Position numbers and translations under genes: made by a program
The notes under the pieces: model-generated
Told to the model about the DNA's origin: nothing
Seen by the model: the letters and a program-made list of their open reading frames with translations, nothing else
Databases searched by the model: none
Part shown: positions 6,298-11,820 of the stretch, piece by piece
Layout of the letters: each line of letters begins with the position of its first letter
How positions within the stretch are numbered: position 1 is the stretch's first letter
Source of the DNA: JAXHUA01 sp034189695
GTDB taxonomy: Bacteria > Chloroflexota > Dehalococcoidia > E44-bin15
Length of the DNA: 11,820 nucleotides
Assembly (NCBI GenBank): GCA_034189695.1
Contig: JAXHUA010000099.1
Location: 1-11,820 of the forward strand
Reading direction: 5' to 3'

Positions 6298-7566
6298 ATG
6301 ACGTATTGGTTCACCAATCCCATCGTGAGGAACCTCATACCTCTCGCAAGCGCCACGGCCCTCAAAGGGCTCTCCTCTACCTTCACCGTGCCCGCCATAG
6401 TGATGGGCGCGAATGCCCTGCCGGAGGGGCGGGGCCTGGGGATGACCCTTGTCGACAGGCTGGCGCTCCGCTGCGCGAAGAAGAGGGCGTTTCTGGTCAC
6501 CGACGAGAATGCGGCGAACCACGCGGGTCGGGTTGCGAGGGCACTGGAGGGAGGTCAGTTTGCCACGGAGACGTGGAGCAGGGTGGAGCCCGAAGCGCCG
6601 CTGGAGAATGTCAGGGCCTGTGCCGACGCCATGACGCAGTTCGAGCCGGATGTGATCGCGGCGATCGGCGGCGGCTCGGTCATGGACAGCGCCAAAGCGG
6701 CGTGGGTCCTGTACGAACGGCCTGACATCAAGGACCTGGCCAACATCACGCCCATTGCGCCGATCGGTCTCAGAAAGAAGGCATTCCTGGTCGCCTTCCC
6801 CACCACGAGCGGCACCGGTTCAGAGTGCACCGGTATCGCGGTGGTATCGGACATGGCGGCGAAGAGGAAGGTGCCGCTGGTGTCGTCAGAGCTGTTCCCC
6901 GATTTCGCCGTTCTTGTGCCCGATTTCGCCATGGGCATGCCGCCCAAGCTGACGGCTGGCACGGGCCTTGACGCGTTGACACACGCGATGGACAACGTCA
7001 CGTCATACACGAGCAACGAGCTGTGCGATGCGCTGGCGCTCAAGGCGATCGAGATGATATTCAGGTACCTGCCTCGGGCGTACCGCTTCCCCCGTGACCG
7101 CGAGGCGCGACTGCGGATGCACATCGCCGCCACAATGGCGGGCATCGCCTTCAGCAATGGCGGCGTGGCGGTGACGCACAGCCTGGGGCATGCGCTGGGC
7201 AAGCTTTACGCCGTACATCACGGAATGGCCGTGGGCATATTCCTGCCCTACGCGCTCCAGTTCTACGCCCCGGTTTCCGACAAGTTCCTCGAGGTGTGCA
7301 GGGCTCTCGACATCAGGGAAGACTCCAGGGAGAAGAACCTGGATGCCCTGGTGTCAAGGGTGAGACGGCTGACGGAAGAGCTCGACGTGCCCACGGACTT
7401 GAAGGGCCTCGGAATCCCCAGGGACGAGTGGGAGGCGAAACTGGACACGCTGTCTCTGTACGCCTTCGAGGACCCGGCAAACTTCCAGAGCGCCCGGCCC
7501 CCGACCCTCGAGGAGACCAGGAGACTGCTGGAGTATGCCTACGACGGCAAGGACGTCGATTTCTAG
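6298..7566 (+). CDS. Iron-containing (group III) alcohol dehydrogenase
   Basis: This 422-residue cytoplasmic enzyme interconverts an alcohol and an aldehyde or ketone with NAD(P)H. The N-terminal dinucleotide-binding half carries GGGSVMDSAK (residues 124-133) and PTTSGTGSE (168-176). The C-terminal helical half carries the metal ligands Asp225 and His229 in GLDALTHA, His294 in VTHSLGHALG and His308 in HHG. The His294-His308 spacing of 14 matches the FucO-type family. Start: AAGGAGGT (6283-6290) stands seven bases before ATG 6298. The frame is open further upstream, to an ATG at 6226 that overlaps the promoter and lacks a binding site. The stop is 11 bases before the aldehyde oxidoreductase gene, so the two should be one operon handling the same aldehyde. 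The alcohol substrate cannot be read from the sequence. Confidence 0.9.
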   Translation: MTYWFTNPIVRNLIPLASATALKGLSSTFTVPAIVMGANALPEGRGLGMTLVDRLALRCAKKRAFLVTDENAANHAGRVARALEGGQFATETWSRVEPEAPLENVRACADAMTQFEPDVIAAIGGGSVMDSAKAAWVLYERPDIKDLANITPIAPIGLRKKAFLVAFPTTSGTGSECTGIAVVSDMAAKRKVPLVSSELFPDFAVLVPDFAMGMPPKLTAGTGLDALTHAMDNVTSYTSNELCDALALKAIEMIFRYLPRAYRFPRDREARLRMHIAATMAGIAFSNGGVAVTHSLGHALGKLYAVHHGMAVGIFLPYALQFYAPVSDKFLEVCRALDIREDSREKNLDALVSRVRRLTEELDVPTDLKGLGIPRDEWEAKLDTLSLYAFEDPANFQSARPPTLEETRRLLEYAYDGKDVDF

Positions 7567-7577
7567 GAGGAGACACG

Positions 7578-9413
7578 ATGTTCGGATATCATGGCAGGTT
7601 CCTTCAGGTCAACCTGACCACCGGCGAGACCAGGGATCTCGCCCTCAAGGATGATGACCTGAGCAACTTCCTTGGCGGTGCCACCCTTGCCGCCCGACTC
7701 ATCTACGGCAAGGTCAAAGAGGGTATGGACCCGCTTGGCCCTGATAGCCCGCTCGTGTTCGCGGTTGGCCCGCTCACGGGGACGACGATTCCCATGGTCA
7801 GCCGGTCCGCTGTCTGCGGCGTGTCGCCCTTGACCGGCCTGTGGGGTGAGGCGACCACGGGCGGCTCGTTTCCGTTCAGGCTCAAGGCTGCGGGGTTTGA
7901 TGGCATATTCATAACCGGCAAGGCCGACAGGCCGGTGTACCTGCACGTCAGGGATGGCAGGGCTGAGGTAAGGGACGCCTCGCATCTCTGGGGCAAAGAC
8001 ATCTACGAGACGCAGGAGGTGCTGAAGGGGGAGTTGGACGAGGCTGGCCTCAGCGTCTCGTGCATCGGGGCGGCTGGGGAGAACCTGGTCAGGTACGCCG
8101 CGGTGATGAACGACCGCGGCCGGGCGGCGGGCCGCTGTGGCATGGGAGCACTCATGGGTTCGAAGAACCTGAAGGCAGTGGCGGTCACTGGGGACCAGCG
8201 GGCGGAACTGGCGGATGGTGAGAAGGTCAGGGAGCTCACGCAGCAGGCCAGGGATTCCATAAGGGGGCACATGTTGACGCCGGCATACCGGGAATACGGG
8301 ACATTGCTCTACATGGACATGGGCATGTTCCTGGGTGATGTGCCGGCGAAGTACTTCAGCAAGAGCGTCTATGCGGTGGAGAAGGTGACTGGTCAGGCCT
8401 TCCGGCAGGCCTACACCATGGACAACTATTCGTGTATCGGCTGCCCCATTGGCTGCGGTCGCGTCATCAGGCAGTTCAGGAACGACATAAGCGAGGTCGA
8501 TGGTCCCGAGTACGAGACGGCGGCGGCCTTCGGGCCGCTCTGCATGAACTATGACCTGGACTCCATTGTCTACGCCAATCACCTCTGCAACGCTCACGGC
8601 ATGGACACTATCTCGGCCGGCGTCTGCGTGGCGTATGCTATGCACCTGTATGAGAAGGGCGTTCTCAACGAGGGCAGGGCAGGAATGAAGGTCAACTGGG
8701 GCGACGGGGCCGCGATCGTCAAACTGGTGGAGATGATTGTCAAGAGGGAGGGCATAGGGGAGTTGCTGGGGGAGGGCGCGAAGAGAATGGCGGAGGAGTT
8801 GAGCGCCGCGCCCGAGGAAGCGGCGCATGTGAAAGGGCTCGAGATGCCTATGCACGATGCGCGAGCCTACGCTGGCCTGGCGGTATCCTACGCGACCGGT
8901 CCAAGGGGTGCGTGCCACCTGAAGGGTGATTACTACAACATTGACTTGATGGGCAGTGTTCCCGAACTGGGCATCGCAGCGTTCGACCGATTTCAGTCTG
9001 AGAGCAAGGCTGTCCCCGCCGCCAAGTACCAGAGCCTGCGCGATATGTACGATGCTCTTCTCCTGTGCAAGTTCTGCCCCATATCGCTCACTCAGATAAC
9101 AGCAGCCCTCAACAGCATCACCGGATGGGACTTCAGCCCGACCGACGTGGAGGTGGCTGGAGACAGGTCATTGAACCTCAAACGGGCGATCAACTGCGAG
9201 CTGGGCGCGACGCGTGCAGACGACAGACTCCCCAGCATTAACCTCCAGCCGCTGGGGGAGGGGTCCGCCGTGGGCAGGTCGCCCGACATGGAGGTCATGC
9301 TCAAGGACTACTACGAGTACAGGAAGTGGGACTGGGAGAGCGGCAAGCCGACCAGGGAGAAGCTGGTGGAACTTGGCCTCAAGGATGTTGCCGCAGACCT
9401 CTGGGGGGCCTAG
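7578..9413 (+). CDS. aor: Aldehyde:ferredoxin oxidoreductase (tungstopterin family)
   Basis: The 611-residue protein oxidises aldehydes to acids, or runs in reverse on acids, passing electrons to ferredoxin through a [4Fe-4S] cluster beside a bis-pterin tungsten (or molybdenum) centre. The N-terminal half starts with the family hallmark GRFLQVNLTTGE and contains RAAGRCGMGALMGSKNLKA (182-200), part of the cofactor-binding domain. Cluster ligands are Cys286, Cys289 and Cys293 in CIGCPIGC plus Cys497 in LLLCKFC, close to the 288/291/295/494 I recall for the Pyrococcus enzyme. Glu312 (in PEYET) and His447 (in CHLKGDYY) match expected active-site positions. It is full length. The start ATG follows AGGAGGA (7565-7571), which overlaps the stop of the alcohol dehydrogenase, so translation is probably coupled. 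The aldehyde is unknown. Confidence 0.93.
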   Translation: MFGYHGRFLQVNLTTGETRDLALKDDDLSNFLGGATLAARLIYGKVKEGMDPLGPDSPLVFAVGPLTGTTIPMVSRSAVCGVSPLTGLWGEATTGGSFPFRLKAAGFDGIFITGKADRPVYLHVRDGRAEVRDASHLWGKDIYETQEVLKGELDEAGLSVSCIGAAGENLVRYAAVMNDRGRAAGRCGMGALMGSKNLKAVAVTGDQRAELADGEKVRELTQQARDSIRGHMLTPAYREYGTLLYMDMGMFLGDVPAKYFSKSVYAVEKVTGQAFRQAYTMDNYSCIGCPIGCGRVIRQFRNDISEVDGPEYETAAAFGPLCMNYDLDSIVYANHLCNAHGMDTISAGVCVAYAMHLYEKGVLNEGRAGMKVNWGDGAAIVKLVEMIVKREGIGELLGEGAKRMAEELSAAPEEAAHVKGLEMPMHDARAYAGLAVSYATGPRGACHLKGDYYNIDLMGSVPELGIAAFDRFQSESKAVPAAKYQSLRDMYDALLLCKFCPISLTQITAALNSITGWDFSPTDVEVAGDRSLNLKRAINCELGATRADDRLPSINLQPLGEGSAVGRSPDMEVMLKDYYEYRKWDWESGKPTREKLVELGLKDVAADLWGA

Positions 9414-9435
9414 AGGCGGGTTTGCGTGATGCTAT

Positions 9436-9450
9436 TCTATCTCCAGATAG
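9436..9450. terminator. Weak hairpin between convergent genes
   Basis: CTATCT and AGATAG form a six-base inverted repeat with a two-base loop in the 81-base gap between the aldehyde oxidoreductase stop and the FKBP gene stop. It is the only symmetrical element I see there. The stem is short and no T-run follows, so a shared terminator role is tentative. Confidence 0.2.
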
Positions 9451-9494
9451 TGGTACGAACTCCACGACAGCCCGGGCGCAGACGGTGACGGCCC

Positions 9495-9926
9495 CTAGAC
9501 GACCTCTACCAGAACGATCTCAAACGTGAGGTCCTTGCCTGCCAGGTAGTGGTTGGCGTCCAGCGTGACGCTTGCCTCGGAGACGCCGGCCACTGTGACG
9601 GGGAAGGTGCCGCCGTCCTCATGCCGCCTGATCTCCAGTTGCTGGCCGACCTCGGGGACGATGTGAGGTGGGAACTTGTCCCGTTCCACCACTATCATCA
9701 TCTCGTCGTTCCGCTGGCCGTACGCTTTGTCTGGCGGGATCGTCACAATCTTCTTCTCCCCGGGGGTCATGCCGAGGATGGCCTCTTCAAGGCCGGGTAT
9801 CACCTCTCCATTGCCTAAGGTGAACTCGAGAGGGTCGGTTATCATCGAGCTGTCGAATACCGAGCCGTCATCGAGTCTGCCGCTGTAGTGTATCTTGACC
9901 CTGTTACCCTGTTTGGCTTCTTCCAT
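9495..9926 (-). CDS. FKBP-type peptidyl-prolyl isomerase, SlyD-like
   Basis: This 143-residue cytoplasmic protein catalyses cis-trans isomerisation of prolyl bonds and acts as a folding chaperone. The split FKBP fold is visible. GNRVKIHYSGRLDDGSVFDSS (7-27) and GEVIPGLEEAILGMTPGEKK (40-59) form the first part. An insert-in-flap chaperone domain spans about 70-125. The fold then closes with LDANHYLAGKDLTFEIVLVEV (122-142), a typical SlyD/FkpA-like ending. It lacks the His/Cys-rich metal-binding tail of E. coli SlyD. The ATG at 9926 is chosen because GAAAGGAG precedes it by about six bases on the minus strand; a GTG seven codons upstream has no such site. It has no functional tie to its neighbours and probably its own promoter. 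Confidence 0.92.
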   Translation of the reverse strand: MEEAKQGNRVKIHYSGRLDDGSVFDSSMITDPLEFTLGNGEVIPGLEEAILGMTPGEKKIVTIPPDKAYGQRNDEMMIVVERDKFPPHIVPEVGQQLEIRRHEDGGTFPVTVAGVSEASVTLDANHYLAGKDLTFEIVLVEVV

Positions 9927-10027
9927 GATTGACTCCTTTCGTGCCACGCCTGTCTCGGCCTGGGGAATACTGGAAGGACCTGGTTCCGAGGCCCTCGCTT
10001 GGCCTGGCTAGCAAGGGGCGCCGCCGC

Positions 10028-10036
10028 ATTATACCA
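10028..10036 (-). promoter_or_regulatory. Extended -10 promoter for the FKBP gene
   Basis: Read on the minus strand, TGG directly precedes a perfect TATAAT (plus-strand ATTATA at 10028-10033, CCA at 10034-10036), giving the TGn extended -10 form. No convincing -35 box lies 16-18 bases upstream, as is common for this promoter type. The start would be near 10021, giving a leader of about 95 bases before the ATG at 9926. Confidence 0.45.
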
Positions 10037-10040
10037 TCTC

Positions 10041-10068
10041 AAGAGCTTCGCTGCATGGAGCGGCTCTT
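10041..10068 (-). terminator. Hairpin between the methyltransferase and FKBP genes
   Basis: On the minus strand AAGAGC-CGCT pairs with AGCG-AA-GCTCTT around a six-base loop, giving ten base pairs with a two-base bulge. It begins about 20 bases after the methyltransferase stop codon and abuts the FKBP promoter. No T-run follows. It may terminate the upstream transcript, or serve as an operator where the -35 region of the FKBP promoter would be. Confidence 0.35.
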
Positions 10069-10088
10069 CGTGGGGCATCCATCGTGTG

Positions 10089-10880
10089 TCAGCCCGGTTT
10101 CACCGCGCGTACGTAGAGGAACAGCGCCGCATGGTCGCGCCAGCCCTGCATGAAGGGGTGCTGTCTGCACGCCTCATCCGAGGGCCGCGGCTCCTCTATC
10201 TCCTTCACGATGAATCCGGCGTGGACCAGGGTGTTGAGGTACTCTGAGATTGTCCTGGGGAAGGCCGGTACGGCGAACAGAATCGGTTCTCCGGTGGTGG
10301 GCGCATCGGTGAACCCCCAGTGCTCCAGCCAGGGCTCTCCATCGAAGTAGTCTGAGACGGTGAGCTTGGCCTTGCGGCCCTGCTCATCGTCCATCCAGTC
10401 GAAGCCCCGGGTCATGAAACAGGGGTGGGTGATGCTGAACACCAGGTCACCTCCTGGTCGGAGCACCCTGTAGACCTCTCTGACGGCGCCCGCGTAGTCA
10501 GGGCCGCCCATAAGGGCCATGAACGACACTGCCCTGTCGAAGGCATGGTCATAAAACGCCGACAGGTCAACGAATGACGCGACTTCGTACCGGATGCCCA
10601 GCGGTTCCCTTTGCTCCTCCTTTCGCGCCGCGTCGATCATCTTCTTCGAGATGTCCACTCCGGTGACCTTTGCCCCCATTCGTGCCAGGAGCCGGGTATT
10701 GTGGCCCTCGCCGCAGCCGGCGTCGAGGACTGTCTTGTCCTTCACATCGCCGAGGAATCGGAAAAACGCCGGGTTGTTCCAGCAGTCACGGCAAACGTCC
10801 CAACCCCGGCGCACCTGATCGATCCACGGTTCGGCGTTACTGTCCCAATGTCGGGCAACGTCCTCGTCGGAGAACCTCAC
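10089..10880 (-). CDS. Class I SAM-dependent methyltransferase
   Basis: The 263-residue protein has the Rossmann-type methyltransferase fold. Motif I is VLDAGCGEG (51-59), the acidic ribose-binding end of strand 2 is VDIS (75-78), and the post-core VLRPGGDLVFS is at 139-149. These are signs of the Methyltransf_11/25-like family acting on small molecules or lipids. An aromatic-rich N-terminal lid (HWDSNAEPWIDQV) and a C-terminal substrate region follow the pattern of ubiquinone/tocopherol-like methyltransferases, but the substrate cannot be inferred. Start: I favour GTG at 10880, because AGGAGG stands eight bases upstream. An in-frame ATG at 10913 would add 11 residues, but its AAAGGA directly abuts the codon with no spacer. 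It is a stand-alone gene with its own promoter-like element upstream. Confidence 0.85.
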   Translation of the reverse strand: MRFSDEDVARHWDSNAEPWIDQVRRGWDVCRDCWNNPAFFRFLGDVKDKTVLDAGCGEGHNTRLLARMGAKVTGVDISKKMIDAARKEEQREPLGIRYEVASFVDLSAFYDHAFDRAVSFMALMGGPDYAGAVREVYRVLRPGGDLVFSITHPCFMTRGFDWMDDEQGRKAKLTVSDYFDGEPWLEHWGFTDAPTTGEPILFAVPAFPRTISEYLNTLVHAGFIVKEIEEPRPSDEACRQHPFMQGWRDHAALFLYVRAVKPG

Positions 10881-10943
10881 TTCGATCGCCTCCTGGCCCC
10901 TGTAGCACGGCATTCCTTTGGACAGACCATGCCGCGCCAGTCC

Positions 10944-10973
10944 AGTTTAGCAGCACAGCCTGGGTGGTATCAA
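10944..10973 (-). promoter_or_regulatory. Probable promoter of the methyltransferase gene
   Basis: On the minus strand TTGATA (plus-strand 10968-10973, 5 of 6 at -35) and TAAACT (10944-10949, 4 of 6 at -10) are 18 bases apart, and a TGC triplet precedes the -10 as in extended promoters. Transcription would begin near 10937, upstream of both candidate start codons. The rest of the 10914-11136 spacer shows no supported gene. A short CCTGG/CCAGG hairpin at 11122-11134 could follow the zinc-ribbon gene. Confidence 0.4.
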
Positions 10974-11136
10974 TCGCAGGGCTTGTCGGGTCGTCCGCCA
11001 GCCATTTGCGGGGTTCGAAGCCGGGGCTATCCACGGAGATGCGTGACGGCACCACAGGGGCAAGTGAGTGTCGACATGGAGAAGCGAGGCAACGGATAGC
11101 CTCTGACGTATCGAGGACTGTCCTGGTACCCAGGGG

Positions 11137-11349
11137 CTACGACAGTCGCTGGTCCGCGCTTTCCACTGCGGCCGGGATGCCCACCACGCGTGTATCGCCA
11201 TGTGAGACCGGCTCAGCGACAGCCTCGGCGACAGCCTGGCGGCTGAGTACCATCCCGCACTGGAGGCACACGCAGTCATCGCCGTCGCCGTATATGTCCT
11301 CGTAGAGGTCACCGGCACATCGTGGACAGGAACGTAGCCACCACTTCAT
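11137..11349 (-). CDS. Small zinc-ribbon protein of unknown function
   Basis: The 70-residue protein has two cysteine knuckles, CPRC (Cys8, Cys11) and CVCLQC (Cys28, Cys31, with Cys26 extra), spaced as in a rubredoxin/zinc-ribbon fold that binds one Zn2+. The stretch between them is acidic (DLYEDIYGDGDD). The C-terminal 35 residues are Ala/Val-rich with no recognisable motif and are probably disordered or helical. Start: AAAGGAGA lies seven bases before the ATG at 11349, a good site that makes this more than a chance frame. Similar orphan zinc-ribbon proteins are, from memory, frequent in Dehalococcoidia, where they are thought to bind DNA or partner proteins, but no role can be claimed here. 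Confidence 0.65.
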   Translation of the reverse strand: MKWWLRSCPRCAGDLYEDIYGDGDDCVCLQCGMVLSRQAVAEAVAEPVSHGDTRVVGIPAAVESADQRLS

Positions 11350-11644
11350 GACAGTCTCTCCTTTCCGGGCCCTTGCGTGACTGTTCGAGCCATGGAGGAG
11401 TCTATACGCTGGGGCCTGCGTGCGTATGTGACTTTCGTCTCATCCTGGGCCTCCGCGGTCGCATGATCAGCCGGTATCAGGGCTCTTCGAGCCGGGTGGG
11501 TCCATACCGGGGTACCCGGCGCTGAGCATAGCGAACCCCTGCCTTCCTGCGTGTCGCTTGTGTTGGCAGGGGTTCGTCGTCCTAACAGGTCGAGCCAGCG
11601 CAGTGCGGGTCTATTGTGTCAGACAATGTGCAGCGCGGCGGCCC
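11350..11644 (-). other. Hairpin-rich spacer between MvhD-like and zinc-ribbon genes
   Basis: This 295-base stretch has no supported gene but carries several inverted repeats. CGAACCCCTGCC (11532-11543) pairs perfectly with 11565-11576 over a 21-base loop. CCGGTAT (11471-11477) pairs with ATACCGG (11504-11510) and encloses GGCTC-TTC-GAGCC (11481-11493). GCCGGGT (11491-11497) pairs with ACCCGGC (11514-11520), an alternative to the previous stem. ATTGT/ACAAT (11613-11627) is flanked by further pairing out to 11598 and 11636. Mutually exclusive stems suggest a structured leader or small RNA on the minus strand. No known riboswitch class is recognised. Confidence 0.4.
11598..11636 (-). terminator. 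Interrupted hairpin just after the MvhD-like gene
   Basis: GCGC (11598-11601), TGC and ATTGT (11613-11617) pair in order with ACAAT (11623-11627), GCA and GCGC (11633-11636), leaving small internal loops and a five-base GTCAG loop. It starts nine bases after the stop codon of the MvhD-like gene on the minus strand. Its position suits transcription termination or 3'-end protection, but no T-run follows. Confidence 0.3.
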
Positions 11645-11820
11645 TCAGACGGCGCCAAGTGTGGCGATCCTGTCGGCGAAAGCGTTTACCGCGCTCTGAA
11701 GTTCCGCCATGTTGGCTTTCGGCATCCACTGCAGGCTGAGTCGCTGGCGTTCTATCCCGAACTGCTCCAGGGTGTTCTGGAGAAGCTCCATCCTTCTCTC
11801 GGCCTGGTAGTTGCCGCCGA
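11645..11820 (-). CDS. mvhD: MvhD-type hydrogenase/heterodisulfide reductase Fe-S subunit, C-terminus (partial)
   Basis: The last 57 codons of a minus-strand gene run off the right edge of the window; the stop is TGA at 11647-11645. The peptide begins GGNYQAERRMELLQNTLE and continues FGIERQRLSLQW, ending IATLGAV. This matches the GNYKAERR...LLEEIGIEPERLRLEW signature I recall from the C-terminus of MvhD/FlpD proteins. Those carry a [2Fe-2S] cluster and pass electrons between an oxidoreductase (hydrogenase or formate dehydrogenase) and the HdrA flavin site for electron bifurcation. Its cysteine-rich N-terminal half, and whether it is a separate MvhD or the tail of an HdrA-MvhD fusion, lie outside the window. 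It supports an anaerobic, ferredoxin-based energy metabolism. Confidence 0.75.
   Translation of the reverse strand, partial: GGNYQAERRMELLQNTLEQFGIERQRLSLQWMPKANMAELQSAVNAFADRIATLGAV

Noticed and set aside
7296..7577. Upstream extension of the aldehyde oxidoreductase frame (would give 705 residues)
   Set aside because: The extension overlaps the alcohol dehydrogenase gene in another frame, while the ATG at 7578 has a good ribosome binding site and starts with the normal family N-terminus.
10670..11305. Plus-strand frame of 211 residues across the methyltransferase start and zinc-ribbon gene
   Set aside because: Composition is low-complexity, there is no ribosome binding site or domain, and it opposes two better supported minus-strand genes.
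11565..11590. tRNA T-arm-like GGGGTTCG
   Set aside because: No acceptor, D or anticodon arms can be formed around it; the segment is better explained as one arm of the 12-base-pair inverted repeat.
1..11820. CRISPR arrays, insertion sequences, transposases, integrases, rRNA or tRNA genes
   Set aside because: No regularly spaced short repeats, transposase motifs, terminal inverted repeats around genes, or recognisable stable RNA sequences were seen.

Overview
The window is GC-rich (roughly 60% by eye). It reads as a piece of chromosome from an uncultured strict anaerobe. The evidence is a glycyl radical enzyme, a tungsten-type aldehyde:ferredoxin oxidoreductase and the C-terminus of an MvhD-type hydrogenase/heterodisulfide reductase electron-transfer subunit, all oxygen-sensitive chemistry. 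Heavy AGG arginine use and a tiny CPRC/CLQC zinc-ribbon protein resemble Dehalococcoidia-like Chloroflexota. That assignment is an impression from memory, not a demonstrated placement.

Left part (about 85-6042, + strand): an AT-rich promoter island is followed by a small four-cysteine Fe-S protein (234-584). Two tandem, almost identical 847-residue glycyl radical enzyme large subunits follow (691-3234 and 3439-5982), and the block ends at a strong GC-rich hairpin (6012-6042). The large subunit has the glycyl radical motif at Gly822 and the thiyl-radical Cys484 in a QACMSPCPTTK context. There is an Arg exactly 15 residues after that Cys. This is the pattern I know from benzylsuccinate/alkylsuccinate synthases (fumarate-adding enzymes) and not from the CxE eliminases. 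The small Fe-S protein fits the BssB/BssC-type accessory subunits. The likely job is anaerobic activation of a hydrocarbon or aromatic side chain by addition to fumarate. No activating enzyme, second small subunit or CoA-transferase/mutase genes are inside the window.

Middle part (about 6226-9413, + strand): a separate two-gene operon with its own promoter-like sequence encodes an iron-type alcohol dehydrogenase and an aldehyde:ferredoxin oxidoreductase, 11 bases apart. Together they could interconvert alcohol, aldehyde and acid with NAD(P)H and ferredoxin. A link to the glycyl radical enzyme is only suggested by proximity.

Right part (9495-11820, - strand): from right to left this holds the C-terminus of an MvhD-like protein, a hairpin-rich spacer, a small zinc-ribbon protein, a SAM-dependent methyltransferase and a SlyD-like FKBP prolyl isomerase. 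These look like individually transcribed genes.

The most notable signal is the tandem duplication of the glycyl radical gene. The copies match exactly from start codon to stop codon, have unrelated flanks and different ribosome binding sites, and encode identical proteins. The five nucleotide differences I found are all synonymous and all lie near the gene ends, a pattern expected from gene conversion or very recent duplication.
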